Assembly (NCBI RefSeq): GCF_004682015.1
Contig: NZ_SMLM01000001.1
Span: forward strand, 2,418,001-2,482,000
Direction of reading: 5' to 3'
Length of the DNA: 64,000 nt
Origin: Ramlibacter henchirensis
Lineage (GTDB): Bacteria; Pseudomonadota; Gammaproteobacteria; Burkholderiales; Burkholderiaceae_C
The notes under the pieces: generated by a model
Databases searched by the model: none
What the model was told of the DNA's origin: nothing
What the model saw: only the letters and a program-made list of their open reading frames with translations
Translations under genes and position numbers: made by a program
Shown: piece by piece, positions 1 through 9,895 of the stretch
Layout of the letters: every line of letters begins with the position of its first letter
Position numbering within the stretch: position 1 is the stretch's first letter

Positions 1-206
1 TCTGGCTGAATTTCGCCTCGCGTTCAAGTGGCGCGGGGGCCGACATCGTTCTGGGGCAGGAGGATTTCGTCGCAAACGATCAAAACGGCGGAGGCGCTCC
101 GACCGACAGGACGCTTGCCGAGCCGGAGGGCGTGCACTTCCACGAAGGCAAGCTGTACGTAACGGATAGGAATAACCACCGCATCCTCATCTTCGAGCAA
201 CAGTAA
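1..206 (+). CDS. NHL/beta-propeller repeat protein, C-terminal fragment
   Basis: The only long open frame reading in from the left edge ends at TAA 204-206, and the first complete codon is at position 3. The 67 visible residues contain ADIVLGQEDF and, near the end, GKLYVTDRNNHRILIFEQQ. This V-L-G-Q-x-D-F followed by L-Y-V-x-D-x-x-N-x-R-I-L-I-F pattern is typical of NHL-type beta-propeller blades found in secreted or surface proteins. The start, any signal peptide and the other blades lie outside the window, so the role cannot be stated. A strong intrinsic terminator follows 20 bases after the stop, so this is the last gene of its transcript. Confidence 0.7.
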   Translation, partial: WLNFASRSSGAGADIVLGQEDFVANDQNGGGAPTDRTLAEPEGVHFHEGKLYVTDRNNHRILIFEQQ

Positions 207-226
207 GTCCGCACGAACAGTCCTTG

Positions 227-252
227 AGGCGTCCTGTAGGACGCCTTTTTTC
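227..252 (+). terminator. Rho-independent terminator after the NHL protein gene
   Basis: AGGCGTCC (227-234) pairs perfectly with GGACGCCT (239-246) around a 4-nt loop and runs into TTTTTT (246-251). It lies 20 bases downstream of the TAA at 204-206. Confidence 0.9.
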
Positions 253-263
253 TTTCTGGAAGC

Positions 264-296
264 ACTGGATTTCCGCCTGCGCGGAAATGACGGCGT
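264..296. repeat. VIPAQAGIQ-type interspersed palindromic repeat
   Basis: ATTTCCGC (269-276) and GCGGAAAT (281-288) form an 8-bp hairpin around CTGC, followed by GACGGCGT. Read in the minus frame this gives VISAQAEIQCF, a variant of the VIPAQAGIQ string that betrays a widespread proteobacterial extragenic repeat. It abuts the stop of the minus-strand MFS gene and may act as its transcription end. Family assignment is from memory of the consensus. Confidence 0.55.
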
Positions 297-1438
297 CAAT
301 CCGGCACGCTGCGCGCCGCCATGAGCGTCGCAATCGCCAGCGCGCCGAGCACCGCCGCCATCCCCAGGATGCCGCCCCATTGCAGCGCGGCGCCGCTGGC
401 CACCGGACCGACCGTCGCACCCACGGTGTAGCCGGTGATCATCGCGGCCGCGCCGCCGGCGGTGGCGCGCCCGGCGAAGGCGTGCGCCACTTCCACCATC
501 GTCAGCGTGTAGAGCGCGCCGCCGACGCCGCCCCACACCACGCCCACGGCCCACAGCAGCCACGGGGCACGTCCTGCGAACGCGAACGCGACGCTCGACG
601 CAAGCAGCAGCAAGGCCGCGGCGGCGAAGACGTTGCGCAGCGCGAAGCGGTCGGCGGCAAGGCCCGCCGGGATCTGGCACAGGAAGCTGCCGACGCCGAT
701 CGCGCCGGCAACACTGGCGGCGCCGCTCAGGCTGAGGCCCGTCGATGACGCATTCGCCGCGCTGACCGAGCTGAGCCCGGCCTCGAACACGCCACCGCTG
801 AACGCGATCAGCACCAGCAGCGGCACGGTGCGGATCGCCTCCCAGGTGCTGGCCTGCGCATGCGAGGGCTCCGAGGTCGAGTGGCTCGGGATCGCCGCCG
901 CCACCGCGCAGCACAAGCCGATCAGCACGAAAGACGCCCACAGCACCGGCCTTGCCCCCCAGCCGAGCACGCCCGGCACGAAAGGGCCGATCGCCAGCGA
1001 GGCCCCGAGCGAAGCCTGGTACAGGCCCATCACGCGGCCGCGCTGCTCGGGCGGCGCTTCGCGCGCGAGCAGCGCCTCGGTGGCGTTCCACAGCGCCGCC
1101 GCGCCGATGCCGCCGAAGACGGAGGCGATCGACCAGGGCAGCCAGTGGTCGGTGAGCGCGTAGATCGCAGCGCCGACCAGGTTGAGCAGGCAGCCCGCGC
1201 GGTAGGTGCGGACCACGCCCCAGCGCGCCAGCACGGTGGGCACGAAAGGGATCAGCAGGCCGATCATCCCGAAGGGGATCATCGCGAACAGGCCCACCGC
1301 GGTCGTGCTGGCACCGGCCTGCTGCAGGCTCACCGCGAGCACCGGCGCGGTCATGGCGTAGGCCAGCACGATCAGCGTGGTGGCGGCCGCGAACCGCCAC
1401 ACCACGCCCATGCGGCTGCCGGGCGCGACGGCCGTCAT
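296..1438 (-). CDS. MFS transporter, 12-TM
   Basis: A 380-residue hydrophobic protein with about 12 predicted membrane segments in two halves, the usual length for a major facilitator superfamily antiporter. Cytoplasmic-loop motifs seen include RWGVVRTYRAGCLLN after the second helix and REAPPEQRGRVMGLYQ in the first half, a pattern common in drug or metabolite exporters. The substrate cannot be read from sequence. The ATG overlaps the TGA of the upstream lipoprotein gene (ATGA, 1435-1438), so the two are probably co-translated. A hairpin repeat follows directly after the stop. Confidence 0.8.
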   Translation of the reverse strand: MTAVAPGSRMGVVWRFAAATTLIVLAYAMTAPVLAVSLQQAGASTTAVGLFAMIPFGMIGLLIPFVPTVLARWGVVRTYRAGCLLNLVGAAIYALTDHWLPWSIASVFGGIGAAALWNATEALLAREAPPEQRGRVMGLYQASLGASLAIGPFVPGVLGWGARPVLWASFVLIGLCCAVAAAIPSHSTSEPSHAQASTWEAIRTVPLLVLIAFSGGVFEAGLSSVSAANASSTGLSLSGAASVAGAIGVGSFLCQIPAGLAADRFALRNVFAAAALLLLASSVAFAFAGRAPWLLWAVGVVWGGVGGALYTLTMVEVAHAFAGRATAGGAAAMITGYTVGATVGPVASGAALQWGGILGMAAVLGALAIATLMAARSVPD

Positions 1439-2326
1439 GGAGCCGTCGACAGCTCGGCGAGATCGCGCTGCCAGCCGCGCAGCCGGCGCGCGGCGTGTTC
1501 GCGCTGGGCGGCGGTGGCGGCGTTGTGCACGGTCGCGATGAGGCGGCAGGCGTCCTGCACCACGGAGGATTGATAGGCACGGTAGGCCGGGTCCGGCGAC
1601 TGCTCGAACCTTTCGATCAAGCCGCGAACCGTGGTGCGGGCCTCGCCGAGTGAAACCGTCTGGCCGGTCAGGCGCTGCAGCACGGCCAGCGTCTCCTGCT
1701 GGCGGCGCCGGCGCTCGGCCAGCACTTGGGCGGCTGGAAACGGAGACGCCTCGAACTGCTGCCGGATGGCGGCGCGCTGCGCGTCGGAGACGCTGCCGTA
1801 GATCAGCTCGAAGCGATCGATGAAGAGCTTCATCCGCTTCTCGAGCTGTTCACTGGGCGTCGACCGGATCCAGTCCTTCTCGAATTCGCGGTTGTTGCGC
1901 GCGTACTTGCGTTCCAGGTGCTTCAGCTGCGCCGCCGTGAGGGTGATCGCGTTGGTGACGATGGCCGGCTCCGCGCGGTCGCGCAGCGCGGCGTAGCGCT
2001 CGCGGATGTCGTTCTCGAACGAGCAGGCCTGGGCCGGCGACATGTCCTGCATCGCCAGCGCTTCCATTCGCTGCAGAAGCGACACGACGCGGGGCAATTC
2101 CGTCCCGCGGTGCCACGCATGCAGGCGCTGCAGGTCCTCGCGCAGGCGCTGGCCTTGGGCATCGTCGAGGTCGAGATAGCCGTCGAACCACCAGTACGCC
2201 ACATCGGGCAGCGTGGAATAACCCAGCTTGAGCGCGCTGCAGCCCGCGAGAGCCACAGCGATGCTCAGCAAGCCGATAATCCGGGACAGGCGCTGCGCGT
2301 GGCGCGCGATGAAATGAGGGAATGAC

Positions 2327-2328
<2 letters not shown>
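1435..2328 (-). CDS. DUF6279 family lipoprotein
   Basis: 297 residues. The N-terminus is a lipoprotein signal, [15 protein letters not shown], with lipidated Cys at 30, so the mature protein should be membrane-anchored in the periplasm. After the lipobox come [15 protein letters not shown] and [14 protein letters not shown], the hallmark of the DUF6279 family of helical lipoproteins of unknown function. The rest is charged and helical. ATG 2326-2328 is chosen because it places the signal at the start; the frame stays open further upstream but reads through glmU antisense. The start overlaps the divergent glmU start by two bases, and the gene is coupled by ATGA to the downstream MFS gene. Confidence 0.8.
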
Positions 2329-3712
<1,384 letters not shown>

Positions 3713-4215
3713 CCGCGCCGCGCGCCGGCTTGGGCAGCGCGATGCGCGAGCCGAACTTGGCGCGCTTGACGGCGAAGAAGGCCTTCACGTTGCGCACGTT
3801 GGCGTCGGCCGTGAACAGGCGTTGCGCCAGCGCGAGGTAGCCCGGCATGTCGGGCGCCTGCACCACCAGGATGAAGTCGGGCCCCGGCGAGACGCGGTAG
3901 CACTGCTGCACGGCCGCATCGGCCACCACCTTCGCCTCGAACGCTTCCATGGACTCGTTGTCCTGGCGGTCGAGCGTGATCTCCACGACCGCCTCCAGCC
4001 CCGCGCCCGACAGCCGGGCGAGGCGGTCGCGGCTGAGGATGGCGACCTGCCGCTCGATGAAGCCGGCCTCCACCAGCCGCTTCACCCGCCGCAGGCAAGT
4101 CGGCGGCGAGATGTGAACCCGGGCGGCGAGGTCCTGGTTGGTCAGCGAGGCGTCCTCCTGCAAATGGCTCAGGAGAGCTATGTCGAGGGCATCGAGCGCT
4201 TCTTCTTCCACTTCT

Positions 4216-4237
4216 AATCAGATTTTGGAATCTGATT
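4216..4237. promoter_or_regulatory. Palindromic operator at the Lrp-family gene start
   Basis: Perfect 9-bp inverted repeat AATCAGATT / AATCTGATT separated by TTGG, lying between the predicted -10 box and the GTG start. The predicted transcription start falls inside it. It is well placed for repression by the adjacent Lrp/AsnC protein, and the transcript could also form the hairpin over the start codon. Confidence 0.6.
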
Positions 4238-4240
4238 GCG

Positions 4241-4270
4241 ATTATAGGGCGTGAGGAAAGAAAATTTCAA
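4241..4270 (-). promoter_or_regulatory. Sigma-70 promoter of the Lrp-family gene
   Basis: On the minus strand, TTGAAA (4265-4270) and a perfect TATAAT (4241-4246) are separated by 18 bp. This is the strongest promoter match I see in the window. Transcription would start near 4234, giving a leader of about 23 nt. Confidence 0.7.
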
Positions 4271-4343
4271 GATCGCTGGAATTGAGACGCCATATTTCTG
4301 AAGTGGCCGCCTACAGTCCCTGCCCAGCAAGGAGCCAATCGTC

Positions 4344-6194
4344 ATGTGTGGAATCGTCGGCGCGGTCTCGACCCGCAACATCGTCCCGGTCCTCGTCCAG
4401 GGTCTGCAGCGGCTGGAATACCGCGGCTATGACTCCTGCGGGGTCGCCGTGTATGACCAGGGCTTGCGGCGAGCACGCAGCACGTCGCGCGTCGCTGAAC
4501 TGCTGACACAGGTGCACCGCGAAGCCATCGAAGGCACGACCGGCATCGCCCACACCCGCTGGGCCACGCACGGCGCTCCGGCCGTGCACAACGCCCATCC
4601 GCATTTCAGTCACGGCCCCGGCACCGCAGCCGCGGATCGGGCGGGCCGAGTGGCCCTGGTACACAACGGCATCATCGAGAACCACGATGAGCTGCGCGCG
4701 TCGCTGAAGGCCAAGGGCTACCACTTCGCGAGCCAGACCGACACCGAGGTGATCTGCCACCTCGTCGACAGCCTCTACGAAGGCGACCTGTTCGAGGCCG
4801 TGAAGTCCGCCGTCAAGCGCCTGCACGGCGCCTACGCCATCGCCGTATTCTGCAAGGACGAACCTCTTCGGGTGGTGGGCGCGCGCGCCGGGTCGCCGCT
4901 GATCCTGGGCGTGGGCAAGGAAGGCGGCGAGAACTTCCTGGCCAGCGATGCGATGGCGCTGGCGGGCGTCACCGACCAGATCGTCTACCTGGAAGAGGGC
5001 GACGTGGTCGACATGCAGCTGGGCAAGTACTGGGTGGAGGACCGTTCGCACAAGCCGGTGACGCGGGCGGTCAAGACGGTGCAGGCGCACAGCGGCGCGG
5101 CCGAGCTCGGCCCGTACCGCCACTACATGCAGAAGGAGATCTTCGAGCAGCCGCGCGCGATCGCCGACACGCTGGAGGGCGTGCAGTCCATCGTGCCCGA
5201 GCTGTTCGGCGACGGCGCGTACTCGGTCTTCAAGGAGATCGACTCGGTGCTGATCCTCGCCTGCGGCACCAGCTACTACAGCGGCTGCACGGCCAAGTAC
5301 TGGCTGGAAGGCATCGCGAAGATCCCGACGCAGGTGGAGATCGCCAGCGAATACCGCTACCGCGAATCGGTGCCGAATCCCCGGACGCTGGTGGTCACCA
5401 TCAGCCAGTCGGGCGAGACGGCCGACACGCTGGCGGCCCTGCGCCACGCGCGCGAGCTGGGCATGGAGCACACGCTGACGGTGTGCAACGTCGGCACGTC
5501 GGCCATGGTGCGTGAATGCAAGCTGGCCTACATCACGCGCGCCGGCGCCGAGATCGGCGTCGCGTCGACCAAGGCGTTCACGACGCAGCTGGCCGGCCTG
5601 TTCCTGCTGACGCTGGCGCTGGCGCAGGTGAAGGGCCGCATCACCGAGTCGCAGGAGGCCGCGCACCTGAAGGCGATGCGCCACCTGCCCGCCGCGCTCA
5701 CCGCCGTGCTCGCGCTGGAGCCGCAGATCATCGGCTGGGCCGAGCAGTTCGCCGGCAAGGAGAACGCGCTCTTCCTCGGCCGCGGCCTGCACTATCCGAT
5801 CGCGCTGGAAGGCGCGCTCAAGCTCAAGGAGATCACCTACATCCACGCCGAGGCCTACGCCGCCGGCGAGCTCAAGCACGGGCCGCTCGCGCTGGTCACC
5901 AGCCAGATGCCGGTGGTGACCGTCGCGCCCAACGACACGCTGCTGGAAAAACTCAAGAGCAACATGCAGGAAGTGCGCGCCCGCGGCGGCGTGCTCTACG
6001 TGCTGGCCGATGCCGACACCCGCATCGAGAGCGAGGACGGCATCCACGTGATCCGGATGCCCGAGCACTACGGCCCGCTCAGTCCGCTGCTGCACGTCGT
6101 GCCGTTGCAGCTGCTGGCGTATCACACGGCGTGTGCGCGGGGGACCGACGTTGACAAGCCCAGGAACCTCGCCAAGAGCGTGACCGTGGAATGA
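4344..6194 (+). CDS. glmS: Glutamine--fructose-6-phosphate aminotransferase (isomerizing)
   Basis: 616 residues. It makes glucosamine-6-phosphate from fructose-6-phosphate and glutamine, the first committed step to UDP-GlcNAc. Met1 is followed by the nucleophilic Cys2 (MCGIVGAV), so the start is fixed. The glutaminase domain (about 1-230) includes TRWATHG and HNGIIENH. Two SIS sugar-isomerase domains follow, with [20 protein letters not shown] and [20 protein letters not shown]. The C-terminus is [12 protein letters not shown] as in the family. AAGGAG (4329-4334) lies nine bases before the ATG. It is divergent from the Lrp-type gene across 132 bases. Confidence 0.98.
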   Translation: MCGIVGAVSTRNIVPVLVQGLQRLEYRGYDSCGVAVYDQGLRRARSTSRVAELLTQVHREAIEGTTGIAHTRWATHGAPAVHNAHPHFSHGPGTAAADRAGRVALVHNGIIENHDELRASLKAKGYHFASQTDTEVICHLVDSLYEGDLFEAVKSAVKRLHGAYAIAVFCKDEPLRVVGARAGSPLILGVGKEGGENFLASDAMALAGVTDQIVYLEEGDVVDMQLGKYWVEDRSHKPVTRAVKTVQAHSGAAELGPYRHYMQKEIFEQPRAIADTLEGVQSIVPELFGDGAYSVFKEIDSVLILACGTSYYSGCTAKYWLEGIAKIPTQVEIASEYRYRESVPNPRTLVVTISQSGETADTLAALRHARELGMEHTLTVCNVGTSAMVRECKLAYITRAGAEIGVASTKAFTTQLAGLFLLTLALAQVKGRITESQEAAHLKAMRHLPAALTAVLALEPQIIGWAEQFAGKENALFLGRGLHYPIALEGALKLKEITYIHAEAYAAGELKHGPLALVTSQMPVVTVAPNDTLLEKLKSNMQEVRARGGVLYVLADADTRIESEDGIHVIRMPEHYGPLSPLLHVVPLQLLAYHTACARGTDVDKPRNLAKSVTVE

Positions 6195-6341
6195 CGCTTG
6201 GGGTTAGACCCCATCCATTGGCGCGGGAATTGCTCTTATCCTGCGCCCGCCCTCCACTCCGCTCCCCGATGCTCCCCATGACACCCCCGTTGGCGATCGC
6301 CGCTGCTCCCGCCGACGGCTTCCGGGGCTAAGGCGCAGGGG

Positions 6342-6875
6342 ATGCGCCGCGCGCTGGACCTCCTGTTCGACGCCGCCGGCGCCATCGGGGCGCTGCTGAT
6401 CCTCTCGATCTTCCTTCTGATGCTCTACGGGTCGGCCGGCCGGATGGCCGGCCTGCACGTGGGCGGCGTCAACGATGTCGTCGCGTGGTGCACGGCGGCC
6501 GCTTCGTTCTTCGCCATGGCCCACGCGTTCAAGCACGGTGATTTCGTGCGCGTCACGCTTTTGCTCGACCGGCTGGACGCGCGCGCACGCAGGCTGCTGG
6601 AGACCGTCTCGCTGGCGATCGCGGGCGCGGCCGTGGCGTACCTGGCCTGGTGGGCGATGCGCTTCACCTACGAGAGCTGGCAGTTCAAGGAGATGTCGGG
6701 CGGCCTGGTGGTCATCCCGATCTGGATCCCGCAGCTGAGCTTCGTCATCGGCTCGCTGCTGTTCGTGCTGGCGGTGCTGGACGAACTGCTGATCGTGCTG
6801 CGCGGAGGCAAACCCACGTACGTGCGGCTGGTCGAGGAGCGCCATGCGCGCGGCGACTATTCGGAAGACGTCTGA
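6342..6875 (+). CDS. TRAP transporter small permease (DctQ-like)
   Basis: 177 residues with four predicted membrane helices, the size and topology of the small DctQ/YiaM subunit of tripartite ATP-independent periplasmic transporters, which use an ion gradient to import organic acids. The N-terminus has FDAAGAIGALLILSIFLLML; HAFKHGDFVRVTLLLDRL in the first loop and a WAMRFTYESWQFKE segment are typical of the family. It precedes the large permease gene by 42 bases, so the two form one unit. No periplasmic binding protein (DctP) gene lies beside them, so the substrate cannot be guessed from context. Confidence 0.85.
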   Translation: MRRALDLLFDAAGAIGALLILSIFLLMLYGSAGRMAGLHVGGVNDVVAWCTAAASFFAMAHAFKHGDFVRVTLLLDRLDARARRLLETVSLAIAGAAVAYLAWWAMRFTYESWQFKEMSGGLVVIPIWIPQLSFVIGSLLFVLAVLDELLIVLRGGKPTYVRLVEERHARGDYSEDV

Positions 6876-6917
6876 GGCTTTCACGACCATGACAGGAACG
6901 ACCGGACGGAGGAAGCC

Positions 6918-8231
6918 TTGAGCCTGCTCGCGGTCGGAGGGCTGCTGCTCTTCGTGATGCTGCTGCTGCTGGCCGGCGGCGTGTGGATCGCCATGACGCT
7001 GGCCATCTGCGGCTGGATCGGCCAGGCCTTCTTCACCACCACGCAGCCGGGCAAGAACCTGTTCTCCGCCTTCTGGGAGAGCAATGCCAGCTGGGAACTC
7101 GCTGCGCTGCCGCTGTTCATCTGGATGGGCGAGATCCTCTTTCGCACGCGGTTGTCGGAGCAGATGTTCACGGGCCTTTCGCCTTGGCTCAATCGCGTGC
7201 CCGGCCGGCTGATGCACACGACGATCCTGGGCTGCGGCATCTTCGGCTCGGTGTCCGGGTCTTCGTCCGCCACCTGCGCCACGATTTCCAAGGTCGCGCT
7301 GCCCGAGCTGGTGCGGCGCGGCTACGACGAGAAGCTGGCGCTCGGTGCGCTGGCCACCGCCGGCACGCTGGGTATCCTGATCCCGCCCTCGATCACGATG
7401 GTCGTCTACGCCGTCGCGGCCGACGCTTCCATCATCCGCATCTTCCTGGCCGGCTTCATCCCCGGTTTCCTGCTGATGGCGCTCTTCTCCGGCTACATCA
7501 TGTGGTGGAGCCTGCGCCATCCCGAGCGGGTGCCGGCCGGCGAATCGGGCCTGCCGCTGAAGGAAAAGTTGCGGCGCTCCGGCAGCCTGATCCCGTGCGC
7601 GCTGCTCATCGTGTTCATCGTGTGGGTGCTGGTCGCGGGCTGGGCCACCGCCACCGAGTGCGCGGCCTACGGCGTCCTGGGTTCGCTGGCCATCGCCTGG
7701 ATCAGCGGCTCGCTGACCTGGCGCAACTTCTGGGACGGCCTGATGGGCACCACGCGCACCAGCTGCATGATCATGTTCATCCTGGCAGGCGCGGCGTTCC
7801 TCACCAAGACGATGGCGTTCACGGGCATCCCGCGGGAACTTGCGGAGTGGGTCGCCGGCATGGACCTTTCGCCCGTCGCGTTGATCGCCATCCTCTCGCT
7901 GGTCTACCTGGTGCTCGGCACGGCGCTCGATGGCATCAGCATGATCGTGCTCACGTCGGCCGTCGTGCTGCCCATGATCCAGAAGGCCGGCTTCGACCTG
8001 ATCTGGTTCGGCATCTTCATCGTGCTGCTGGTCGAGATCGCGGAGGTCACGCCGCCGGTCGGGTTCAATCTTTTTGTGCTGCAGAACATGACCGGCCGCG
8101 ACAGCAACCTGATCGCCCGCGCCGCGCTGCCTTTCTTCGGCTGCCTGCTGGTCTGCATCGCGCTGATCACGCTGTTCCCGCAGATCGTCACCTGGCTGCC
8201 CGATGCGCTGATGGGCAAACCGCGCGCGTAA
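6918..8231 (+). CDS. TRAP transporter large permease (DctM-like)
   Basis: 437 residues with about 12 membrane helices, matching the DctM large subunit that forms the transport channel in the inner membrane. Typical segments are GCGIFGSVSGSSSATCATI, GTLGILIPPSITMVVYAV and EIAEVTPPVGFNLFVLQ. The start is TTG 6918 behind GGAGG (6908-6912). A ten-codon frame, ATG 6889 to TGA 6919-6921, ends across this TTG and may couple translation. The DctQ gene lies just upstream; the DctP partner is not adjacent. Confidence 0.9.
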   Translation: MSLLAVGGLLLFVMLLLLAGGVWIAMTLAICGWIGQAFFTTTQPGKNLFSAFWESNASWELAALPLFIWMGEILFRTRLSEQMFTGLSPWLNRVPGRLMHTTILGCGIFGSVSGSSSATCATISKVALPELVRRGYDEKLALGALATAGTLGILIPPSITMVVYAVAADASIIRIFLAGFIPGFLLMALFSGYIMWWSLRHPERVPAGESGLPLKEKLRRSGSLIPCALLIVFIVWVLVAGWATATECAAYGVLGSLAIAWISGSLTWRNFWDGLMGTTRTSCMIMFILAGAAFLTKTMAFTGIPRELAEWVAGMDLSPVALIAILSLVYLVLGTALDGISMIVLTSAVVLPMIQKAGFDLIWFGIFIVLLVEIAEVTPPVGFNLFVLQNMTGRDSNLIARAALPFFGCLLVCIALITLFPQIVTWLPDALMGKPRA

Positions 8232-8300
8232 GCGCGAGCTCAGCAGACGCGCGGCTCGCCGCCTCCCCGGCGCAACCCACATTGACAAGGCTGGGGCGCG

Positions 8301-9002
8301 GTGAAGAATGGGTTGACCATGGGTGATGTCACCGCCGCCGCGATGTCCGGGGCCGACCGCGCCGAAGCGGCGCGCTATGCACTACTGCGGCGGCTCGCGC
8401 CCTCGATCCGGCACAACCTCGTTATCAACCTGCAGCCGATCGGCATGATCTACGAGGTGCTCGATCGACGCCTGCGGTCGCCCGGACCGGACATCGCACA
8501 GGTGCATGAAAGCGCCCGCAAGATCAACAACTTCGCCCGCGCGGCGCTCGAGTGCTGCCTGAATGTGGTCACCTGGCTTTCGCCGGAAGAAGGGGTGTTG
8601 ACCAATGCGGTGGACGGCACGCGCGAGTGCACCTCGCTGGTGGCGACGACGCTCAGTTTCCGCGGCTACAGCCTGCGCAACAACGCGACGCACGTTCCCG
8701 GCGACGTCCGGCTCTCCGCGATGCGCAACGTGCTCACGGCCGCGCTCCTGCAGGCCACGGACGAACGGCCGCCGCCGGCCGAACTCGAAGTGACCACGGC
8801 GCGCAGCGATGGCGGGCTGCAGGTCCGCCTGCAGCTGCGCAGCGCGGAAGGCGAGGCCGGCACCGACGCAGTGCGGTGCTACCGGTCGCTTGTCTGGGCC
8901 GACGTGGAGGCGCTGGCTGCGGCCGAAGACACGCAGGTGTCGCGCCCTGCTGCCGGCGAGATCGTGATCACCTTCCCGTGGGCGCGTGCGGCGGCGGCGT
9001 AA
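8301..9002 (+). CDS. Degenerate histidine-kinase-like protein (possible ChpT-type phosphotransferase)
   Basis: 233 residues, not recognised as a named family. Residues 28-58 read LLRRLAPSIRHNLVINLQPI then GMIYEVL, resembling a kinase dimerisation helix with His38 followed by an amphipathic H-N-x5-P-I-G pattern. The C-terminal part (about 100-230) has the strand-helix texture of an ATPase domain but lacks clear N, G1 and G2 boxes, as in ChpT-type phosphotransferases. No receiver, sensor or membrane segment is present and no kinase or regulator is adjacent. Start is GTG 8301 or in-frame ATG 8319. The 3' end overlaps the convergent gene by 35 bases. The function is inference. Confidence 0.5.
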   Translation: MKNGLTMGDVTAAAMSGADRAEAARYALLRRLAPSIRHNLVINLQPIGMIYEVLDRRLRSPGPDIAQVHESARKINNFARAALECCLNVVTWLSPEEGVLTNAVDGTRECTSLVATTLSFRGYSLRNNATHVPGDVRLSAMRNVLTAALLQATDERPPPAELEVTTARSDGGLQVRLQLRSAEGEAGTDAVRCYRSLVWADVEALAAAEDTQVSRPAAGEIVITFPWARAAAA

Positions 9003-9894
9003 CGCCTGCGCCCTCGTCCAGCGTGCGCAGCACGGCCACCATCTCCTGCGCGATCTCGCGCGCCAGGTAACCGACAGGTCCGAGGCGGTCGGCCAGCCGC
9101 TCGCCGGCCTGCGCATGCACCACCACGCCCCAGGCGCAGGCCTGCTCCAGCGGCGCGCCGCGTGCGGCCAATCCGCCGATCGCGCCGGCCAGCGTGTCGC
9201 CCGAACCGGAGGTGGCCAGGCCGCAGTTGCCGCCTTCGTGCAGCCAGGTGCGGCCATCCGGGGCGGCGATCGCCGTCGTCGGGCCCTTCACCGCCACCAC
9301 CGCGTTCCAGCTGCGCGCGGCACGCACGGCGGCCGCGACTGGGTCGGCCAGCACCTCGTCCTTGTCCGCTTTCGTCAGATGCGCCATCTCGCCTGCGTGC
9401 GGCGTCAGCAGCACGGGCTGCGGAAAGCGGCCGATCGCGCTGACGCAATCCATCGCCAGCGCGTCGAGCACCACGGCCCGGTCGCGCAGCATCGGCATCA
9501 GCCGCTGCATGAAGGCGCAGGTCGCGTCGGCATCCATCAGGCCGGGCCCGATCACCACCGCATGAGCCGCCACGATGCATTGCTCCAGCAGCTGGGCGCC
9601 GCCCGCTTCGAATCCGCCGCCCGGCGTCTCGGGCAACGCGATCACGCGTGCCTCGGGCACGGCGAAAGCCATCTGCGCCGCGACCGAGCGGCCGGTGGCG
9701 ATCACGAGCTTCCCTGCGCCCACGCGCAGGGCCGCGGTGGCCGCGAGCACCGCCGCGCCCGGGATCTCGCGGCTTCCCGCGACCACCACGATGCGGCCGC
9801 GTTCTTCCTTGTCCGCCTCTTCGGACAGCGGCGGCAGCGGCCAGCGGCGCAGCGCCTGCGGGTCGATGCGTTGCGGGCGGTTGTCGGCGTCCAT
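8968..9894 (-). CDS. nnrD: ADP-dependent NAD(P)H-hydrate dehydratase (YjeF C-domain)
   Basis: About 308 residues of the ribokinase-like YjeF C-terminal family, which repairs hydrated NAD(P)H using ADP (ATP in some lineages). Seen are GRIVVVAGSREIPGAAVLAA near the N-terminus, VVIGPGL, LLTPHAGEMA and the nucleotide-binding GNCGLATSGSGDTLAGAIGG. The epimerase (YjeF N) domain is absent, so this is the stand-alone dehydratase. ATG 9892-9894 is one base after the stop of the upstream histidine phosphatase gene; an earlier in-frame ATG at 9921 would overlap that gene by 26 bases. The 3' end overlaps the opposite-strand kinase-like gene. Confidence 0.88.
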   Translation of the reverse strand: MDADNRPQRIDPQALRRWPLPPLSEEADKEERGRIVVVAGSREIPGAAVLAATAALRVGAGKLVIATGRSVAAQMAFAVPEARVIALPETPGGGFEAGGAQLLEQCIVAAHAVVIGPGLMDADATCAFMQRLMPMLRDRAVVLDALAMDCVSAIGRFPQPVLLTPHAGEMAHLTKADKDEVLADPVAAAVRAARSWNAVVAVKGPTTAIAAPDGRTWLHEGGNCGLATSGSGDTLAGAIGGLAARGAPLEQACAWGVVVHAQAGERLADRLGPVGYLAREIAQEMVAVLRTLDEGAGVTPPPHAPTGR

Positions 9895-9895
9895 G

